From Gammaproteobacteria bacterium (GTDB taxonomy: Bacteria > Pseudomonadota > Gammaproteobacteria > GRL18): DNA of 35,346 nucleotides. The notes beneath the pieces were generated by a model, which saw nothing but the letters and a program-made list of their open reading frames with translations, searched no databases and was not told the DNA's origin. The stretch covers positions 1-35,346 of the forward strand of contig JALUZF010000074.1 of NCBI GenBank assembly GCA_027012135.1, in the 5' to 3' direction. The position numbers and the translations under genes are program-made. Shown here piece after piece: positions 32,782-35,346 of the stretch (within the stretch, counting starts at the first letter, position 1; every line of letters starts with the position of its first letter).

Positions 32782-33105
32782 CCTGTTTGTCAGTTTAATC
32801 TTAAAGTGATGGGTACTAAATGAATATTTTCAAGGCTGGTCTTCTGAACCTGAAGTGCCAGATCATACTTTGGTTAAAATATGTTTCAACTTGAAATTTA
32901 TAACCTTTGAGCCTCCATGGATGCGCTCTTTATTAAGAGAAAGGCGTCTTCAGCAAGGAGTACCGTCAATGGATACGGTATTTACGTCTAAATGAGAACT
33001 ATTAAAAATATGTTCCAGCCCTGCCTGAACCTGCATTTTCATGATGGATGTTTTATAATTGACCTCCTGTTTTTAATACGATTGATAAACTGACCAGGAT
33101 AAACC
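32782..33105. other. 324-bp gap between the FMN reductase gene and purC
   Basis: I see no supported gene. A weak hairpin TACCGT (32961-32966) with ACGGTA (32975-32980) is present. A 24-codon ORF at 32917-32991 lacks a ribosome site and recognisable content. The gap should contain the divergent promoters, but I cannot place them confidently. Confidence 0.5.
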
Positions 33106-33999
33106 ATGGTACCTGTACTTTACGAAACTGACCTGAAAAGCCTGCCGCTGATCCATCGCGGTAAGGTCAGGGATATTTATGCCGTTGGTGATGATCACAT
33201 GCTGATTGTTACCACCGATCGCCTGTCAGCCTTTGATGTGATCCTGCCCACACCGATTCCCGGTAAAGGGGCGATTCTGACTGAGGTATCTAATTACTGG
33301 TTTGACTATTTCAGGGACACTATTCCCAATCAGGTATCTGATATGACGCTGGAGCAGGCCATACCTGATGCGGCAGAACGGGAGCAGGTGGAAGGCCGGG
33401 CCGTGATTGTTAAAAAACTCAAAGCCTTGCCCATAGAAGCCATTGTGCGTGGTTATATTATCGGCTCAGGCTGGAAAGACTATCAGAACAGTGGAATGGT
33501 ATGCGGTATTAAGCTGCCGGAAGGCCTGCAGCTGGCTGACAAACTGCCCCAGGCCATTTATACCCCCTCCAGTAAGGCCGCAGTGGGTGAGCATGATGAA
33601 AATATTGATTTTGAGGCCACCGTTAAACTAATCGGTGAAGATCTGGCCGGTCAGATCCGTGATGTTAGTCTGAAACTGTATCAGGAGGCGGCTCAATACG
33701 CTCTGCCCAGAGGAATTATTATCGCTGATACCAAGTTTGAGTTTGGGGTGGATGAGGATAACTGTCTGACCCTGATTGATGAAGCTCTGACGCCGGACTC
33801 TTCCCGTTTCTGGCTGGCTGAGACCTGGCGCCCCGGCAGCAATCCGCAGAGCTTTGACAAGCAGTATGTGCGGGATTACCTGGAAACCCTGGACTGGGAC
33901 AAAACCCCGCCCGGTCCTGAACTGCCGGAGGATGTGGTCAACAATACCACGGCAAAATACCAGGAAGCTCTGGAGCGTTTAACCGCGAAACAGAGCTAA
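33106..33999 (+). CDS. purC: Phosphoribosylaminoimidazole-succinocarboxamide synthase
   Basis: The protein is 297 aa, the long SAICAR synthetase form. Signatures are LIHRGKVRDIYAVGDDHMLIVTTDRLSAFD, GKGAILTEVSNYWF, AIVRGYIIGSGWKDY, YTPSSKAAVGEHDENI, GIIIADTKFEFG and DEALTPDSSRFW. It joins aspartate to CAIR in purine synthesis in the cytosol. AGGA stands 6 bases before the ATG. Confidence 0.96.
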   Translation: MVPVLYETDLKSLPLIHRGKVRDIYAVGDDHMLIVTTDRLSAFDVILPTPIPGKGAILTEVSNYWFDYFRDTIPNQVSDMTLEQAIPDAAEREQVEGRAVIVKKLKALPIEAIVRGYIIGSGWKDYQNSGMVCGIKLPEGLQLADKLPQAIYTPSSKAAVGEHDENIDFEATVKLIGEDLAGQIRDVSLKLYQEAAQYALPRGIIIADTKFEFGVDEDNCLTLIDEALTPDSSRFWLAETWRPGSNPQSFDKQYVRDYLETLDWDKTPPGPELPEDVVNNTTAKYQEALERLTAKQS

Positions 34000-34046
34000 C
34001 CTCAAACAAGACAAATAGAATTAACCCAATCTCCCGGAGAGAAAAC

Positions 34047-35346
34047 ATGAATTTTGACAAAATCGGCTTACAGGTACCGGAAATTTTATTACCCAATAAG
34101 GATGTGGATCTGCATAAATGGTCGGTAGTGGCCTGTGATCAGTACACCTCACAGCCGGACTACTGGGCAAAAGTGGCGGAAATAGCCGGTGATGCACCTT
34201 CCACGCTGAATGTCATATTCCCAGAAGTATTTCTGGAAGATGATGATGGCGATAAGCGTATTGCCAGTATTAATAACACCATGCAGAAATACCTGGACGA
34301 AGGTATTTTAGTGCCTATGGACAAACCGGGCTTTGTGCTGGTGGATCGTAAAACCTCACAGGCGCCTTCCCGTAAGGGGCTGGTAGTGGCCATTGACCTG
34401 GAACATTATGACTTTAATAAGGGTTCGCAGACTTTAATCCGTGCCACCGAAGGCACGATTGTGGATCGACTGCCGCCGCGAATTAAAGTCCGTCAGGATG
34501 CGGCCATTGAACTGCCTCATATTATGGTGCTGATTGATGATCCGCAGCGTACGGTCATTGAACCCTTGTTTGAAAAAAATCCTCAGCCCCTGTATGACTT
34601 TGAACTGATGATGGACAGCGGCCATATCAAGGGCTATGCTATTGATACCCCGGAACTGATCCAGCAGGCTGTCGATGCGCTGACCCAACTGGCCGATCCG
34701 CAGGTATTTGCCGACAAGTACAATGCTCAGGGGCGTGATGTACTGCTCTATGCCATGGGGGACGGCAACCATTCCTTAGCGACCGCCAAAGCCATCTGGG
34801 AAAAAATTAAGGAGGAAGCGGATGATATACAGTCAGTAATGGATAATCCAGCCCGTTTTGCTCTGGTGGAACTGGTGAATATCCATGATGAAGGTCTGCA
34901 GTTTGAACCTATCCACCGGGTGATTTTTAATGTCAACCCGGAGCAGTTATTAAATGATATGCAGGCGCATTTTAACGGCAACTGTTCAGTGGTTCGCTGT
35001 GATAATGAAGCCGATATGAAAGCCAGAGCCGAAGCCGCCACGGGTGATAATGTGCATATTGTCCCCTTTAATGATGCTTCCGGTTATGGCTATATCCAGA
35101 TCACCAACCCGGAATATACTCTGGAGCTGGCCACTATTGAGTCATTCTTAAATGATTATCTTGAACAGAATGGCGGTAAAGTGGACTTTATTCACGGTGA
35201 TGAAGTGGTTAATGAACTGGGTGTTAAGGAAGGCAATATGGGCTTCTTCTTCCCGCCGATTTCAAAACACAGTCTGTTTAAAACCATTATTTTTGACGGC
35301 GCCCTGCCCAGAAAAACCTTCTCTATGGGTGAGGCGGATGAAAAAC
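34047..35346 (+). CDS. DUF1015 family protein (3' end beyond window)
   Basis: The open frame has at least 433 codons with no stop before the window ends. The start ATG at 34047 has GGAGA 6 bases upstream, 47 bases after purC. DUF1015 features are KWSVVACDQYTSQPDYW, a DRLPPRIKVRQDAAIELPHIMVLIDD core (RxxAxxELPHI), LYAMGDGNHSLATAKAIWE, FIHG and a C-terminal FDGALPRKTFSMGEA. The family's function is unknown. Only a short C-terminal piece should be missing. Confidence 0.88.
   Translation, partial: MNFDKIGLQVPEILLPNKDVDLHKWSVVACDQYTSQPDYWAKVAEIAGDAPSTLNVIFPEVFLEDDDGDKRIASINNTMQKYLDEGILVPMDKPGFVLVDRKTSQAPSRKGLVVAIDLEHYDFNKGSQTLIRATEGTIVDRLPPRIKVRQDAAIELPHIMVLIDDPQRTVIEPLFEKNPQPLYDFELMMDSGHIKGYAIDTPELIQQAVDALTQLADPQVFADKYNAQGRDVLLYAMGDGNHSLATAKAIWEKIKEEADDIQSVMDNPARFALVELVNIHDEGLQFEPIHRVIFNVNPEQLLNDMQAHFNGNCSVVRCDNEADMKARAEAATGDNVHIVPFNDASGYGYIQITNPEYTLELATIESFLNDYLEQNGGKVDFIHGDEVVNELGVKEGNMGFFFPPISKHSLFKTIIFDGALPRKTFSMGEADEK

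Noticed and set aside
32917-32991. 24-codon ORF upstream of purC
   Set aside because: No ribosome site, no recognisable sequence features, and chance ORFs of this length are common.

Overview
The window looks like chromosome of a free-living gammaproteobacterium with moderate GC, probably marine or sediment-dwelling. The grounds are a CbrA/CbrB-type two-component system, sigma-54 promoters, a CobQ/CbiB corrinoid branch, long-form PurC and gammaproteobacterial-style neighbours. I cannot name a genus. There are no rRNA or tRNA genes, CRISPR arrays, transposases or phage genes. One REP-like palindrome is present.

Region 1 (1-7028) holds an HD-domain hydrolase, then a cbrX-cbrA-cbrB-like operon: a tiny membrane ORF overlapping a transporter-fused sensor kinase, followed by a sigma-54 activator. 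A convergent small membrane gene follows, then a two-gene unit of a cNMP-binding-like domain and an FGE-fold protein. Region 2 (7029-13503) is a branched-chain-amino-acid-type (HAAT) ABC transporter operon livK-H-M-G-F, followed by a secreted META-domain protein. Both the two-gene unit and the transporter operon have a recognisable -24/-12 sigma-54 promoter. About 100 bp upstream of each predicted start is a 17-bp palindrome of the form TGTTAC-N5-GTAACA. A third copy overlaps the -35 region of the cbr operon. The most economical reading is a local regulon driven by the CbrB-like activator, with autoregulation. This is the most interesting system in the window.

Region 3 (13504-18103), mostly on the minus strand, has a membrane-anchored AraC regulator, an SDR oxidoreductase, DUF2269 and DUF4166 proteins, and a DUF2157-like membrane protein. 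Several long inverted repeats lie in the gaps. Region 4 (18104-21626) carries three late cobalamin genes (threonine-phosphate decarboxylase, CbiB, CobQ) arranged divergently. Region 5 (21726-25199) has a protein I cannot identify, a MerR regulator with the three mercury-type cysteines and its own stretched-spacer promoter, an ArsR-rhodanese fusion with a palindromic operator, and a divergent sterol-desaturase-family membrane enzyme.

Region 6 (25430-30389) is an apparent six-gene unit: ECF-like sigma factor, membrane anti-sigma factor, CnrX/Spy-like periplasmic protein, a secreted basic protein with exact 17-residue repeats, and a DUF1800/DUF1501 secreted pair. Region 7 (30497-31443) contains two tandem paralogous small secreted proteins with duplicated upstream regions. 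Region 8 (31681-end) is housekeeping: YaiI family, an NADPH-dependent FMN reductase, PurC and a DUF1015 protein cut by the window edge.
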